Assembly: GCF_015234135.1 (NCBI RefSeq)
Contig: NZ_JADGIK010000004.1
Coordinates: 124,001-188,000, forward strand
DNA: 64,000 bases
From: Faecalibacter rhinopitheci
Lineage (GTDB): Bacteria; Bacteroidota; Bacteroidia; Flavobacteriales; Weeksellaceae
Reading direction: 5' to 3'
The number at the start of each line of letters is the position of its first letter. Position 1 is the first letter of the stretch. Under the pieces are notes generated by a model that saw nothing but the letters and a program-made list of their open reading frames with translations, had not been told where the DNA came from and did no database searches. The position numbers and the translations under genes are program-made. Positions 18,378-28,300 of this stretch are shown piece after piece.

Positions 18378-19391
18378 ATGAATAATTCGATTATTAAAGG
18401 TGTTGGACACTACGTTCCTGAAAGAATCGTTACTAATTTCGATTTAGCAGAAATAATGGATACCAACGATGCGTGGATCCAAGAAAGAACAGGGATTGTT
18501 GAACGTAGACACATAGAACCTGGATCTAAAATTACTTCAACAGATTTAGGGATTAAAGCCGCACAAAATGCATTAAAAGATGCTGGTCTAACAGCACTAG
18601 ATATAGATTTTATATTATTTGCTACACTATCTCCAGATTATTATTTTCCAGGAAATGGGGTTTTAGTGCAAAAAGCCTTAGGTTGTAGAACTATTGGTGC
18701 AATGGATATACGTAACCAATGTTCTGGATTTGTATATGCATTAACTACTGCTGATACATTTATAAAATCCGGAAAGTATAAAAATATATTAGTTATTGGT
18801 GCCGAAGTACATTCATTTGGATTAGATTTTTCTGACGAAGGACGTGGAGTTTCTGTAATTTTTGGAGATGGAGCAGGAGCTGTAATCGTTTCAGCTACTG
18901 ATGATCCTAATAGAGGAATTTTAGCATCTAATTTACATTCTGAAGGAGAATATGCAGAAGAATTAGCTGTAACTTTTCCAGGAACTAAGTTAGGATGGGC
19001 TGATGAAATTTTAAAAGAAAATCATACGATTAGAAAGGAAGATATTTACCCACACATGAATGGAAATTATGTTTTTAAACATGCTGTAACACGTTTTCCA
19101 GAATCAATTCAAGAAGTATTAAAAGATGCTGAGTTAACTACAGAAAATATCGATTTATTTGTACCTCATCAAGCCAATCTAAGAATTTCACAGTTTGTCC
19201 AACGCCAGTTAGGTCTACCTGATGAAAAAGTTTTTAATAACATTCAGAAATATGGAAACACAACTGCTGCATCTATTCCTATTGCACTGAGTGAAGCAAA
19301 AGCAGAAGGTAAAATAAAAGAAGGTGATGTTGTATTAATGTCAGCTTTTGGTGCCGGTTTTACTTGGGGATCTGTTTTAATTAAATGGTAA
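18378..19391 (+). CDS. 3-oxoacyl-ACP synthase III family protein (FabH-like)
   Basis: This 337-residue thiolase-fold condensing enzyme starts fatty-acid or related chains by joining an acyl-CoA with malonyl-ACP. The triad is visible: Cys115 in NQCSGF, His in VPHQANLRI (around 255) and Asn in YGNTTAASIP (around 286). The N-terminal GVGHYVPERIVTN and the ERTGI segment are typical. Flavobacteria often have several FabH paralogues, and this one may act in flexirubin, branched-chain or secondary pathways; no fatty-acid genes are adjacent, so I give no symbol. It is followed by a strong hairpin. Confidence 0.9.
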   Translation: MNNSIIKGVGHYVPERIVTNFDLAEIMDTNDAWIQERTGIVERRHIEPGSKITSTDLGIKAAQNALKDAGLTALDIDFILFATLSPDYYFPGNGVLVQKALGCRTIGAMDIRNQCSGFVYALTTADTFIKSGKYKNILVIGAEVHSFGLDFSDEGRGVSVIFGDGAGAVIVSATDDPNRGILASNLHSEGEYAEELAVTFPGTKLGWADEILKENHTIRKEDIYPHMNGNYVFKHAVTRFPESIQEVLKDAELTTENIDLFVPHQANLRISQFVQRQLGLPDEKVFNNIQKYGNTTAASIPIALSEAKAEGKIKEGDVVLMSAFGAGFTWGSVLIKW

Positions 19392-19411
19392 AAACTTATC
19401 AATTATATTTT

Positions 19412-19444
19412 AAACCTTTCACAAATTGTGAAAGGTTTTATTTT
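19412..19444 (+). terminator. intrinsic terminator
   Basis: AAACCTTTCAC and GTGAAAGGTTT pair around AAATT, followed by TATTTTA. Confidence 0.8.
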
Positions 19445-19544
19445 AGGGTATTAACTTTAAACTCATAATTATTTAACAATAACTAAAACTTAAAACCCTA
19501 ATAAAATTCAGCAATTTTATTATAACTAATCGTTATAGATGGAT

Positions 19545-19552
19545 TATATTTG
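19545..19552 (+). promoter_or_regulatory. promoter -7 box (TATATTTG) of the second lpd gene
   Basis: TATATTTG fits TANNTTTG. The in-frame TTG at 19550 lies inside it, which supports the later ATG at 19586 as the start. Confidence 0.65.
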
Positions 19553-19585
19553 TATCAAATATTTAAAAATAAAAAATATAACCAT

Positions 19586-20986
19586 ATGAGTTCTTATGAT
19601 GTTGCCGTAATCGGTGCTGGACCTGGAGGATATGTTGCTGCTATTCGTAGTGCACAATTAGGATTTAAAACTGTAATCATCGAAAAAAATAAATTAGGTG
19701 GTACATGTTTAAATGTTGGATGTATTCCGTCTAAAGCTTTATTAGATTCATCTCACCACTATCACGATGCTGTAAAGCATTTCGCTGAGCACGGTATTGA
19801 AATTGATGCTCCAAAAGTAAATTTTGGACAAATGATCACTCGTAAACAAGGAGTAATTGATCAAACAGTTTCTGGTATCAAATACTTAATGGACAAAAAT
19901 AAAATTGATGTCTTAGAAGGTACTGGTGCATTCAAAGATGCTACTCATATTGTTGTTACTGCGGCTGATGGATCTACTCAAGAAATTGAAGCAAAATACA
20001 CAATCATCGCTACAGGATCTGTTTCTTCAGAATTACCTTTTGCGCCAACTGACGGTAAAAGAATTATCACTTCTACAGAAGCTTTAGAATTACCAGAAGT
20101 ACCTAAACACTTAATCGTTATCGGTGGAGGTGTTATTGGATTAGAGTTAGGATCTGTTTACTTACGTTTAGGATCAGAAGTTACTGTTGTTGAGTATGCA
20201 GACCGTGTAATCCCAGGAATGGATGGTGCATTATCTAAAGAGTTAACTAAGATTTTAAAGAAACAAGGAATGAAATTCCACACGTCTACAGGAGTTACAT
20301 CTGTAACAAACAATGGAGACAATGTTACTTTAACAGCTACATCTAAAAAAGGTGAAGATTTAACAATCGAAGGAGACTACGCTTTAGTTGCTGTAGGTCG
20401 TCGTGCATTTACAGGATCTTTAGGTTTAGAAAATGTAGGAATCGAAGTTGACGAAAGAGGTCGTATCAAAACAAACGGTCACTTACAAACAAATGTAGCA
20501 AACATCTATGCAATTGGTGACGTTGTTGCTGGTGCAATGTTAGCACACAAAGCGGAAGAAGAAGGAACATTAGTTGCTGAATTCTTAGCAGGTCAAAAAC
20601 CTCACATCAACTATAATTTAATCCCTGGTGTAGTTTATACTTGGCCAGAGGTTGCAGGAGTTGGACAAACAGAAGAGCAATTAAAAGAAGCTGGAATTGA
20701 ATACAAATCTGGGTCTTTCAAATTTGCTGCTTTAGGACGTGCTCGTGCTTCTATGGATACGGATGGTTTCGTAAAAGTTTTAGCTGATAAAAATACAGAC
20801 GAAATTTTAGGTATGCACATTATTGGTGCTCGTGCAGCAGATTTAATTGCTGAAGGAGTTACTGCGATGGAATTCCGTGCTTCAGCAGAAGATTTAACAA
20901 GAATGTCTCATGCTCACCCAACATTTTCAGAAGCAATTAAAGAAGCTGCTTTAGCTGCAACTGATAACCGTGCAATTCACGCTTAA
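19586..20986 (+). CDS. lpdA: dihydrolipoyl dehydrogenase (second paralogue)
   Basis: The start is MSSYDVAVIGAGPGGYVAA, giving 466 residues, since the longer frame begins inside the promoter box. The FAD motif GAGPGGYVAAIRS, disulfide GGTCLNVGCIPSKAL, NAD motif VIGGGVIGLELGSVY and C-terminal HAHPTFSEA are all present. This copy has the canonical CLNVGC spacing residues and matches the E3 of 2-oxoglutarate dehydrogenase more closely than the copy at 6469 does. The codon use looks optimised for high expression (many GGT and CGT codons). It is monocistronic. Confidence 0.94.
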   Translation: MSSYDVAVIGAGPGGYVAAIRSAQLGFKTVIIEKNKLGGTCLNVGCIPSKALLDSSHHYHDAVKHFAEHGIEIDAPKVNFGQMITRKQGVIDQTVSGIKYLMDKNKIDVLEGTGAFKDATHIVVTAADGSTQEIEAKYTIIATGSVSSELPFAPTDGKRIITSTEALELPEVPKHLIVIGGGVIGLELGSVYLRLGSEVTVVEYADRVIPGMDGALSKELTKILKKQGMKFHTSTGVTSVTNNGDNVTLTATSKKGEDLTIEGDYALVAVGRRAFTGSLGLENVGIEVDERGRIKTNGHLQTNVANIYAIGDVVAGAMLAHKAEEEGTLVAEFLAGQKPHINYNLIPGVVYTWPEVAGVGQTEEQLKEAGIEYKSGSFKFAALGRARASMDTDGFVKVLADKNTDEILGMHIIGARAADLIAEGVTAMEFRASAEDLTRMSHAHPTFSEAIKEAALAATDNRAIHA

Positions 20987-21009
20987 TTAAATTAAGAAAA
21001 TATATCTTT

Positions 21010-21040
21010 AAAAGCGACTTCGTAAGAAGTCGCTTTTTTT
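21010..21040 (+). terminator. intrinsic terminator of the second lpd gene
   Basis: AAAGCGACTT and AAGTCGCTTT pair around CGTAAG and run into Ts. Confidence 0.87.
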
Positions 21041-21087
21041 ATTCTACTATTTGTTAAACATATTTTTATATTTCCTAACATAGTAAC

Positions 21088-21095
21088 TACTTTTG
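21088..21095 (+). promoter_or_regulatory. promoter -7 box (TACTTTTG) of the sensor kinase gene
   Basis: TACTTTTG fits TANNTTTG, 37 bases before the TTG start at 21133. Confidence 0.55.
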
Positions 21096-21132
21096 CCCAT
21101 AAAATTCAACCTTACGATTAAACTACTTCCTT

Positions 21133-22626
21133 TTGATACGACAATTTTTTACACGATTTTCTGCTAAATCCATTTACATTACGATTTCTTTAATTGCAGG
21201 TATAACGTTAACTGCATTGGTCATTTTAAGTTATTTATTGACTAAGGAAAGCATTAGAAACAACGAAGAATTCACACGAAAAAGCTTTTTAAGTAAATAC
21301 GAAATTGTTCAATTTGAAGTCAATCGTATCATTCAAGAGCAAATACTTGTAAAAAAATTAATAGAGGAAGAACAAGATTCTGCTCAAATTGGTGAAAAAT
21401 TAGCGTTGTTGAATGAAGTGCAACAACAACATAATTTAAAAATTCACCATTGGTGGCATAAATCGAATCAATATGGTAGAGATGATGTACTTACTCGTGA
21501 AAAAGAATCTTTGGTTTGGACGATATATGATTCTATTCCGTTAAGTGAAGGAGCATACATTTATTATGGGCTTGATTTGGACCTTCTTAATCTTCATCAA
21601 TATTTTGCAGGAATTAATCAAAACAGTCAAAACTATGTTTTTATATTTGATAAAAATGGGAAATGTATCACGCATCCAGACGAAAAAAATATAGGGAAAA
21701 ATGTGTTTGATTTTACATCCATTACTCCAGCAGATACATTAATCACTAATCAAACATTTAAATTTTCTGAACATCAAGCTGTTTCTGAATTTTTACCGAA
21801 TTCTGGCATTACACGATTTATAAAACCTCTTAATGTGAATGGTTTTGAAGGCTATGTTGCTGTAGGACATCTTGATTTTATCGTGGAAGAAAATGTACGT
21901 CCAACGCAAATGTATGTACTCGTAATTTTTGTAGTGACGATTTTTTTAGTTAGTATAATCTTTTTGTTTCTTCATGCCTTAACTCGTCAAGCAGATAAAG
22001 AGAAACAATCAATCCTAAATGATAATAATGCATTATTGATTAAGCATGAAAAGATGGTTAAAGAAAATGCTTTAAATCAATTAGAGCAATTAAAAAATCA
22101 AATTCAACCTCATTTTCTGTTTAATTCTCTTAATACTCTTTATATGATTATTTCGATGGATCAAAAGAAAGCACAACGTTTTACCATAAATTTATCGCGA
22201 ATCTATCGTTATTTGATTGTCCCTCCAAAAGACCATTTAGTAATAGTTGAAAAAGAAATCGAATTTATTCGATATTATTTGTCGTTACAAAACGATCGTT
22301 TCCAAGAAGAATTAGATTATAATGTGGTGATATCTTCGGAAGATAAATTGAATAAAAAAATTCCATATCTCGCATTACAATTGGTGGTAGAAAATGCTTT
22401 AAAACATAATATTGCAACTATTGCGCAACCTTTGTTTATCGCCATAGAACTTACGGATAAATTTCTGTTGGTCACAAATACCTATCAACCTCGAAATGAT
22501 ACAACTGATAACGTTCATTTCGGATCTGAATATTTATACGAAATCTATCGTTTTTATGGTATTAAAACTTTTCAAACAAATGTGGATAATGGTCAATTTA
22601 TTTGTAAACTTCCCTTATTAGATTAA
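21133..22626 (+). CDS. LytS-type sensor histidine kinase with extracellular Cache-like domain
   Basis: The 497-residue inner-membrane protein starts at TTG (no ATG is available upstream of the first helix). Helix 1 is at about 15-37. It is followed by an extracellular domain (about 40-255) with the Cache-like phrase GKCITHPDEKNIGKNVFDF. Helix 2 is at about 257-282. After a coiled linker comes the His_kinase domain, NQIQPHFLFNSLNTLY, with the phosphoacceptor His near 326. The N box is VVENALKHN. The usual GxGLxN lid motif is replaced by HFGSEYLYEIYRFYG, so the ATP lid is degenerate. Its likely partner is the LytTR regulator at 30040, on the far side of the metalloprotease-susCD operon. Confidence 0.88.
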   Translation: MIRQFFTRFSAKSIYITISLIAGITLTALVILSYLLTKESIRNNEEFTRKSFLSKYEIVQFEVNRIIQEQILVKKLIEEEQDSAQIGEKLALLNEVQQQHNLKIHHWWHKSNQYGRDDVLTREKESLVWTIYDSIPLSEGAYIYYGLDLDLLNLHQYFAGINQNSQNYVFIFDKNGKCITHPDEKNIGKNVFDFTSITPADTLITNQTFKFSEHQAVSEFLPNSGITRFIKPLNVNGFEGYVAVGHLDFIVEENVRPTQMYVLVIFVVTIFLVSIIFLFLHALTRQADKEKQSILNDNNALLIKHEKMVKENALNQLEQLKNQIQPHFLFNSLNTLYMIISMDQKKAQRFTINLSRIYRYLIVPPKDHLVIVEKEIEFIRYYLSLQNDRFQEELDYNVVISSEDKLNKKIPYLALQLVVENALKHNIATIAQPLFIAIELTDKFLLVTNTYQPRNDTTDNVHFGSEYLYEIYRFYGIKTFQTNVDNGQFICKLPLLD

Positions 22627-22633
22627 TTCTTAT

Positions 22634-22675
22634 CCATTCACTCCATAAAATAAACCATTCACTCCGTAAAAATTG
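22634..22675 (+). promoter_or_regulatory. 21-bp tandem repeats, candidate LytTR regulator site
   Basis: CCATTCACTCC is at 22634-22644 and again at 22655-22665, each followed by an A/T-rich TAAAA segment, so two 21-bp units lie head to tail. A spacing of two helical turns between direct repeats is the known layout for LytTR-domain dimers. A candidate -7 box (TAAGTTTA, 22696-22703) lies 31 bases after the second CTCC. Confidence 0.6.
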
Positions 22676-22738
22676 ATGTAAGGATATATTCATATTAAGT
22701 TTAGACCTCACAAAATTAATTTTTGCAAGTCGAAGCAT

Positions 22739-25309
22739 ATGAAGCCGATAAGAAATTTCCACTATCTATTGTGTTTAGGAGTTCTTTTAAATGCTGCAGG
22801 AGTTACTGCACAAGAAAAAGAAGGTAAAAGTAAAGACAAAGATCAGAAAGAGAAAACCGATACAACATCCAAGAAACCGAAATCCATTGATGAGTTAGTA
22901 AAAAAAGGGACATACAAAAAAGGTCTTTTTAATACAATTGAAGTCAATACCGATGTGTATTTCGAAATTCCAGATAGTTTATTAGGTAGACAATTTTTGG
23001 TGGTCAATAAATTATCGCAAGTTCCAATGCAAGTGAACGAAGCGGGATTGAACAAAGGAATGAATTATGAGAACAAAGTCATTAGTTTTTATAAAGATAC
23101 CAAAGCCAAAAAGATTTGGGTGAAAACCATTAATCCTATTGCATCTTCTCCAAAGATGGATGCGATTACGGCTTCTGTAAAAGATAATTTTTCGGAATCA
23201 ATTATTGAAGTGTTTGATATTGAAGCACAAAATATTGATTCAACTGCTGTAGCTGTAAAAGTGAATAAAATTTTTGACGGAAACCAGAAAAGTTTTAATG
23301 ATGTGTTATCCAACACTGGTTTGGGAGGTTCAGTAAAAGCTAACCTATCATATATCGAACAAGTCAAAACATTCCCAGAAAATATTGTGGTTAAATCACA
23401 ATTAACAACTTCTGTGAATGAAGGAGGTACAGATTTAGCGGTGACTTTAGGGGTTACAAGCAATTTGGTCTTATTACCAGAAGTTCCAATGCAACCTCGT
23501 TTGGCTGATGCGCGTGTAGGATATTTCACAGAGAAACATTGGCATTTCAATGATCAGCAGCATCAGATGGAGGATCAACGTTTCATTACACGTTGGCGAA
23601 TGGAACCTAAACCTGAAGATGTAGAAAAATATCTAAACGGAGAATTGGTTGAACCGAAGAAACCAATTATTTATTATATCGATCCATCGACACCACCACA
23701 GTGGCGTCAAAAAATAATTGATGGTGTACACGATTGGCAAATCGCTTTTGAGCAAGCTGGTTTTAAAAATGCCATTGTAGCGAAAGAAGCAGATCCCAAT
23801 GATCCTGATTTTGATATTGATGATGTGCGTTATTCGGTAATTACATATGCTGCATCTCCAAAATCAAATGCAATGGGACCATCGGTTGTTGATCCCAGAA
23901 GTGGAGAAATTATCGAATCAGATATTATTTGGTGGCACAATGTAATGACGTCATTACACCAATGGATGCGCATCCAAACAGGACCAATCGATCCTAAAGC
24001 ACGTGGAAATAAATTTAGTGATGAACATATGGGAGAAGCGATTCGATTTGTTTCATCACACGAGGTAGGACATACGTTTGGATTAAAACACAATATGGGT
24101 TCATCTTTTGCTTATCCGGTGGAGTCGTTACGTTCAAAAGAATTTACAGATAAAATGGGAGGAACTGCGCCATCTATTATGGATTATGCGCGTTACAATT
24201 ATGTTGCTCAGCCTGAAGATGGTGTGACAGCAATTACTCCTAAAATTGGTGTGTACGATAAATATGCTATTGAATGGGGGTACCGTTGGTATCCTGAAGC
24301 TAAAAAAGAGCAAACACTTTTAAAAGCAATGGTTGAGAAACACCAACATGATCCAATGTATTTCTACGGTGAACAACAAAGTTATTTAAATACAATCGAC
24401 CCACGTTCGCAATCCGAAGATTTAGGTGATGATGCAGTTTTAGCCAGCGAATATGGAATCAAAAATTTAAAACGTGTAACAGAAAACATCTTAAACTGGA
24501 CAAAGAAGAAAGATCAAAGTTATATTGATGCGGGTAAATTATATTTTGGTACGATTGGTCAATGGGACACGTATACTAATCATGTGATGGCTAATGTTGG
24601 AGGTATTTATTTAAATAATCCTGTTTTTGATGATCAAAAGAAAGCATATGAACCAGTAGGAGCTGATATGCAAAGAAAAGCGGTGGATTATATCAATCGT
24701 CATGTGATGAATATTCCTCAATGGTTATTCTTTAATGAAATTATTGATAAAACGTATGCCATCAAAAATTCGCCAATGGGTCCTTACGAACAAACGCCAT
24801 ATACATTAGCTCGTGAAATGCAATATAGCGTGATATATTCATTATTTAATGATGAGCGTTTATTACGTTTATTAGAAAGTGAATTATACCACGAACAGAG
24901 AAATACTAAATCTGAATTTTATACTGTAGAGAATTTATTTGATCAAGTTCGAAGTGAGGTGTTTAAAAAGAAATCCGATTTGGATATTTTGGATCGAATG
25001 ACGCAAAAAAATTATGTTGATGCTCTAATTGTTTCTACAAACAAATTATTCGAGAAAACGACTGTTTTAGGAATTAATCCCAATTCAAATTTGCAAGTTC
25101 CAACATTATGTAATCATTTACACGAAGATCGTGCAGCCCGCAATATAAACTATACATCAATGAAACGTGTATCTGAAGTTACAACGTATAAAAGAGCAGA
25201 ATTGCAAAACATACTTCAAATATTAGAAAAAAGAAAAAATAAAGTAAATCAATCTACCAAAGCCCATTATACCGACCTAACTATAAGAATTAAAGAAGCT
25301 TTAAAGTAA
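22739..25309 (+). CDS. secreted zinc-dependent metalloprotease (DUF5117/DUF4953 type)
   Basis: This 856-residue protein has a signal peptide (LLCLGVLLNAAGVTAQ), then a Lys/Asp-rich linker and a DUF5117-like region (about 85-300). The catalytic domain has HEVGHTFGLKH, with His441, Glu442, His445 and His451 as zinc ligands and base, and a likely Met-turn in SIMDYARYNY. This is a metzincin-like HExxHxxGxxH pattern. It should act in the periplasm or at the cell surface on peptides. It is followed after only 5 bases by the SusC gene, so the two are cotranscribed. The gene is preceded by the 21-bp repeats, so the LytTR system probably controls it. Confidence 0.9.
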   Translation: MKPIRNFHYLLCLGVLLNAAGVTAQEKEGKSKDKDQKEKTDTTSKKPKSIDELVKKGTYKKGLFNTIEVNTDVYFEIPDSLLGRQFLVVNKLSQVPMQVNEAGLNKGMNYENKVISFYKDTKAKKIWVKTINPIASSPKMDAITASVKDNFSESIIEVFDIEAQNIDSTAVAVKVNKIFDGNQKSFNDVLSNTGLGGSVKANLSYIEQVKTFPENIVVKSQLTTSVNEGGTDLAVTLGVTSNLVLLPEVPMQPRLADARVGYFTEKHWHFNDQQHQMEDQRFITRWRMEPKPEDVEKYLNGELVEPKKPIIYYIDPSTPPQWRQKIIDGVHDWQIAFEQAGFKNAIVAKEADPNDPDFDIDDVRYSVITYAASPKSNAMGPSVVDPRSGEIIESDIIWWHNVMTSLHQWMRIQTGPIDPKARGNKFSDEHMGEAIRFVSSHEVGHTFGLKHNMGSSFAYPVESLRSKEFTDKMGGTAPSIMDYARYNYVAQPEDGVTAITPKIGVYDKYAIEWGYRWYPEAKKEQTLLKAMVEKHQHDPMYFYGEQQSYLNTIDPRSQSEDLGDDAVLASEYGIKNLKRVTENILNWTKKKDQSYIDAGKLYFGTIGQWDTYTNHVMANVGGIYLNNPVFDDQKKAYEPVGADMQRKAVDYINRHVMNIPQWLFFNEIIDKTYAIKNSPMGPYEQTPYTLAREMQYSVIYSLFNDERLLRLLESELYHEQRNTKSEFYTVENLFDQVRSEVFKKKSDLDILDRMTQKNYVDALIVSTNKLFEKTTVLGINPNSNLQVPTLCNHLHEDRAARNINYTSMKRVSEVTTYKRAELQNILQILEKRKNKVNQSTKAHYTDLTIRIKEALK

Positions 25310-25314
25310 CACAT

Positions 25315-28300
25315 ATGAATAAAAAACTACTATTATTACCTCTTTTAGCGGCAAGTTTATCTTTTGCTCAAGAGAAAAAAGTGATTACCGGAACAGTTCA
25401 AGATGAAGAAAATTTTTTAGGAATTCCAGGAGCTTCGGTTAAAGTAGAAGCACAATCTGTTTCAACACAAACAGGTCAAGATGGTATTATAGAAAGTGTT
25501 ACTGTAGGAACAGTAACCGATGAATTTGGAAATTTTGTTTTAGAAATTCCTTCAAATACCTCATCATTATTGATTAGCTATTTGGGATATGAATCACGTT
25601 TGATTCAACTTTCAACTGACGAAAAAAATATTACTATCAGTTTACGCTCAGTCGAACAAATATTAGAGGAATCAAATTCTCTACAAGAAGTTGTTTTGAC
25701 AGGGTACCAAAAAATTGAAAAAAGAAAATTAACTTCTGCAATAGAAACTGTTAAGATGGACGACATTCAGCAAGCAGGTGTTGCGAGTGTCGATCAATTA
25801 TTAGCCGGTCAGATTGCCGGAGTAGCAGTAACGCCAGAAACAGGTTCTCCTGGTGGTCCATCAAAGATTCGTATTCGTGGAACAGCTTCTTTAAATGGTG
25901 CTCAGGATCCACTATGGGTGATTGATGGTTTGCCTTTAGAAGGAAGTGATGTGCCTAATTTTACAGATAAAGACAATATCGATCAATTGCAGAATTTCTC
26001 AATTGCAGGGTTAAATCCAAATGATATTGAAGAAATTACCATTTTAAAAGATGCTGCAGCAACTGCCATTTATGGAGCAAGAGCAGCCAATGGGGTAATT
26101 TCGATTACCACGAAACGTGGGAAACGTGGAAAAATGCAAGTCAATTTCTCTGCAAATACATTCATCAATGCCCGACCAGATTTTGATCGTTTAAACCTTT
26201 TGAATGCTTCAGAAAAAGTGGATTTAGAATTGATGTTAGCGGGCCGTGATGATTTAACTTATCGTACTGATAAAGGTGAAGTAATGCGCATCTTACAGCG
26301 CAACAATCAACTAGATGCTTTTCGTTTAGGAGGTTTAGCAGGATTGGATGGTACAACTTTAAATCAAATTAATGCATTACGCAATCAAACAACCGATTGG
26401 GGGAAATTATTATATCAAAATGCAATTAACCAACAATATGGTTTAAGTGTTTCTGGAGGATCAGATAATTCAGATTATTATGTGTCTTTAGGATATTACG
26501 ATGAACAAGGAACTACGATAGGTACTGGCTTTGAACGTTACAACTTAACGATCAAAAATAACTTTAATGTATCAGATCGTTTAACAGCTGGAGTTTCGTT
26601 ATTTGCGACTTCTAGTGATCGTAATTCATTCTTAACGGATGCAGATGCTGCAATTAATCCGATGAATTATTCGCGCAATGCCAATCCATATTTATCTCCA
26701 TATAATGCTGATGGAAGCTATCAATATGACCAAGATATTGACGGTTATGAAGACCGCTATATTCCATTCAACTTTATCGAAGAACGTAGCAATACACGTC
26801 ATACTTTAAAAAATAGAGCTTTAAAAGCTATTTTTGATGTTAATTACAAATTTGCAAAAGGATTAAATGTAAGTTCACAATTTGGATTACAATATGATCG
26901 CAACAATACAGAAAAGTATGCTGCTCAAGAAACTTATTATACTCGAAAATTAAAAGAAAATTCACGTTATTATCAGTCAGGTTACAAATACTTTTTACCT
27001 GATGGTGATGTAAAACAGAATTGGAATAACGAATATTTTCAATACAATTGGAAGGTACAAGCGACATATAATACAACATTTAATGATCGTCATGAGCTTG
27101 ATTTGATGGTTGGAACAGAATTGAGAAGAACAAACGATCAAACAGTATTAACACGTGCGTTTGGGTATAATCCAATTACAAGAGAATCATCGCCTATATT
27201 ATTTCCTAATTCAAGTTCAGCAACGGATCCACGTTTTAAAACATACGATGAAACTCCGGCTGTTGTAAATGCCTATGCTTCCATGTTCGCAACAGCAGCC
27301 TATACATTCGATAAAAAATATACAGTTTTTGGTAGTGTGCGTTACGATGGTACGAATTTATTTGGTGTTGATAAAAAATATAAATATTTACCAATTTGGG
27401 CAGCATCAGCTTCTTGGTTAGTATCGCGTGAAGATTTTATGCAGAATGTTGATTTTATATCGAATTTAAGACTTAGAGCTTCATATGGTTTACAAGGTAA
27501 TATTGATCGTAATACATCACCATTCTTTATTGGTGAATATGGTGATGCAACTATTTTACCTGATGGTAAAGAACCAACGATTGGTGCAATAAATCCACCA
27601 AATAATAAATTACGTTGGGAAAAAACAACGAACGTTAACTTTGGGATGGATCTAGGAATGTTCCGTAACCGCATCAATTTAACTGTTGACGTGTATGATC
27701 GTAAAGGTACAGATATGATCAGTATGAGAGAAACGCCTTTAGAAACTGGTTTTGCTTATACAATGGTCAATTGGGGAGAAATTTCAAATCGTGGTTACGA
27801 AATTGCTTTAACAACTCGCAATATTGATCACAAAAATTTCAAATGGACAACAACGATCAATTTTGCACATAACAAGAGTGAAGTTTTACAAGAAAACGTT
27901 AGTGCGAATAGTACGTTGCCATCTCGTGTAGGTTTACCAGTAAATGCGGTATTTGCATTGAAAACAGCTGGATTAGATACAAATGGAAATCCAATGTTCT
28001 GGAAAGGTGATCAAAAGATTTCAGCCAACGAATTCTTTAAATTATACGATTTATATGCTGATTTCTTCCCAGGAGAAATTGCTGAATCTAATTTATCAAG
28101 TGAGGAATTAAGAGGATTATTCACCTACATCGGAAACAGAGATCCTAAGTTTACAGGAGGAATTATCAATACATTTAAAGTCTACAATTTTGATTTGAAT
28201 GTATCTGCTGCTTTCAACTTTAAACAAACAATTATGAGCTCACCTTCATACCGTGGAATGGAAGTAGATCCAGGTCGTAATTATACGCATGCAATTTTAG

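Noticed and set aside
19550-19585. N-terminal extension of the second lpd gene
   Set aside because: The TTG at 19550 is inside the TATATTTG promoter box; the family start MSSYDVAVIGAGPGG fits 19586.
22717-22725. TAATTTTTG as -7 box of the metalloprotease operon
   Set aside because: Its spacing is one base too long for TANNTTTG. TAAGTTTA at 22696 gives the same distance to the repeats as in the second LytTR operon, though its last base deviates; the choice remains tentative.
23089-24093. Minus-strand frames opposite the metalloprotease gene
   Set aside because: The plus strand encodes a conserved signal peptide and HExxHxxGxxH domain; the minus products have no recognisable features.
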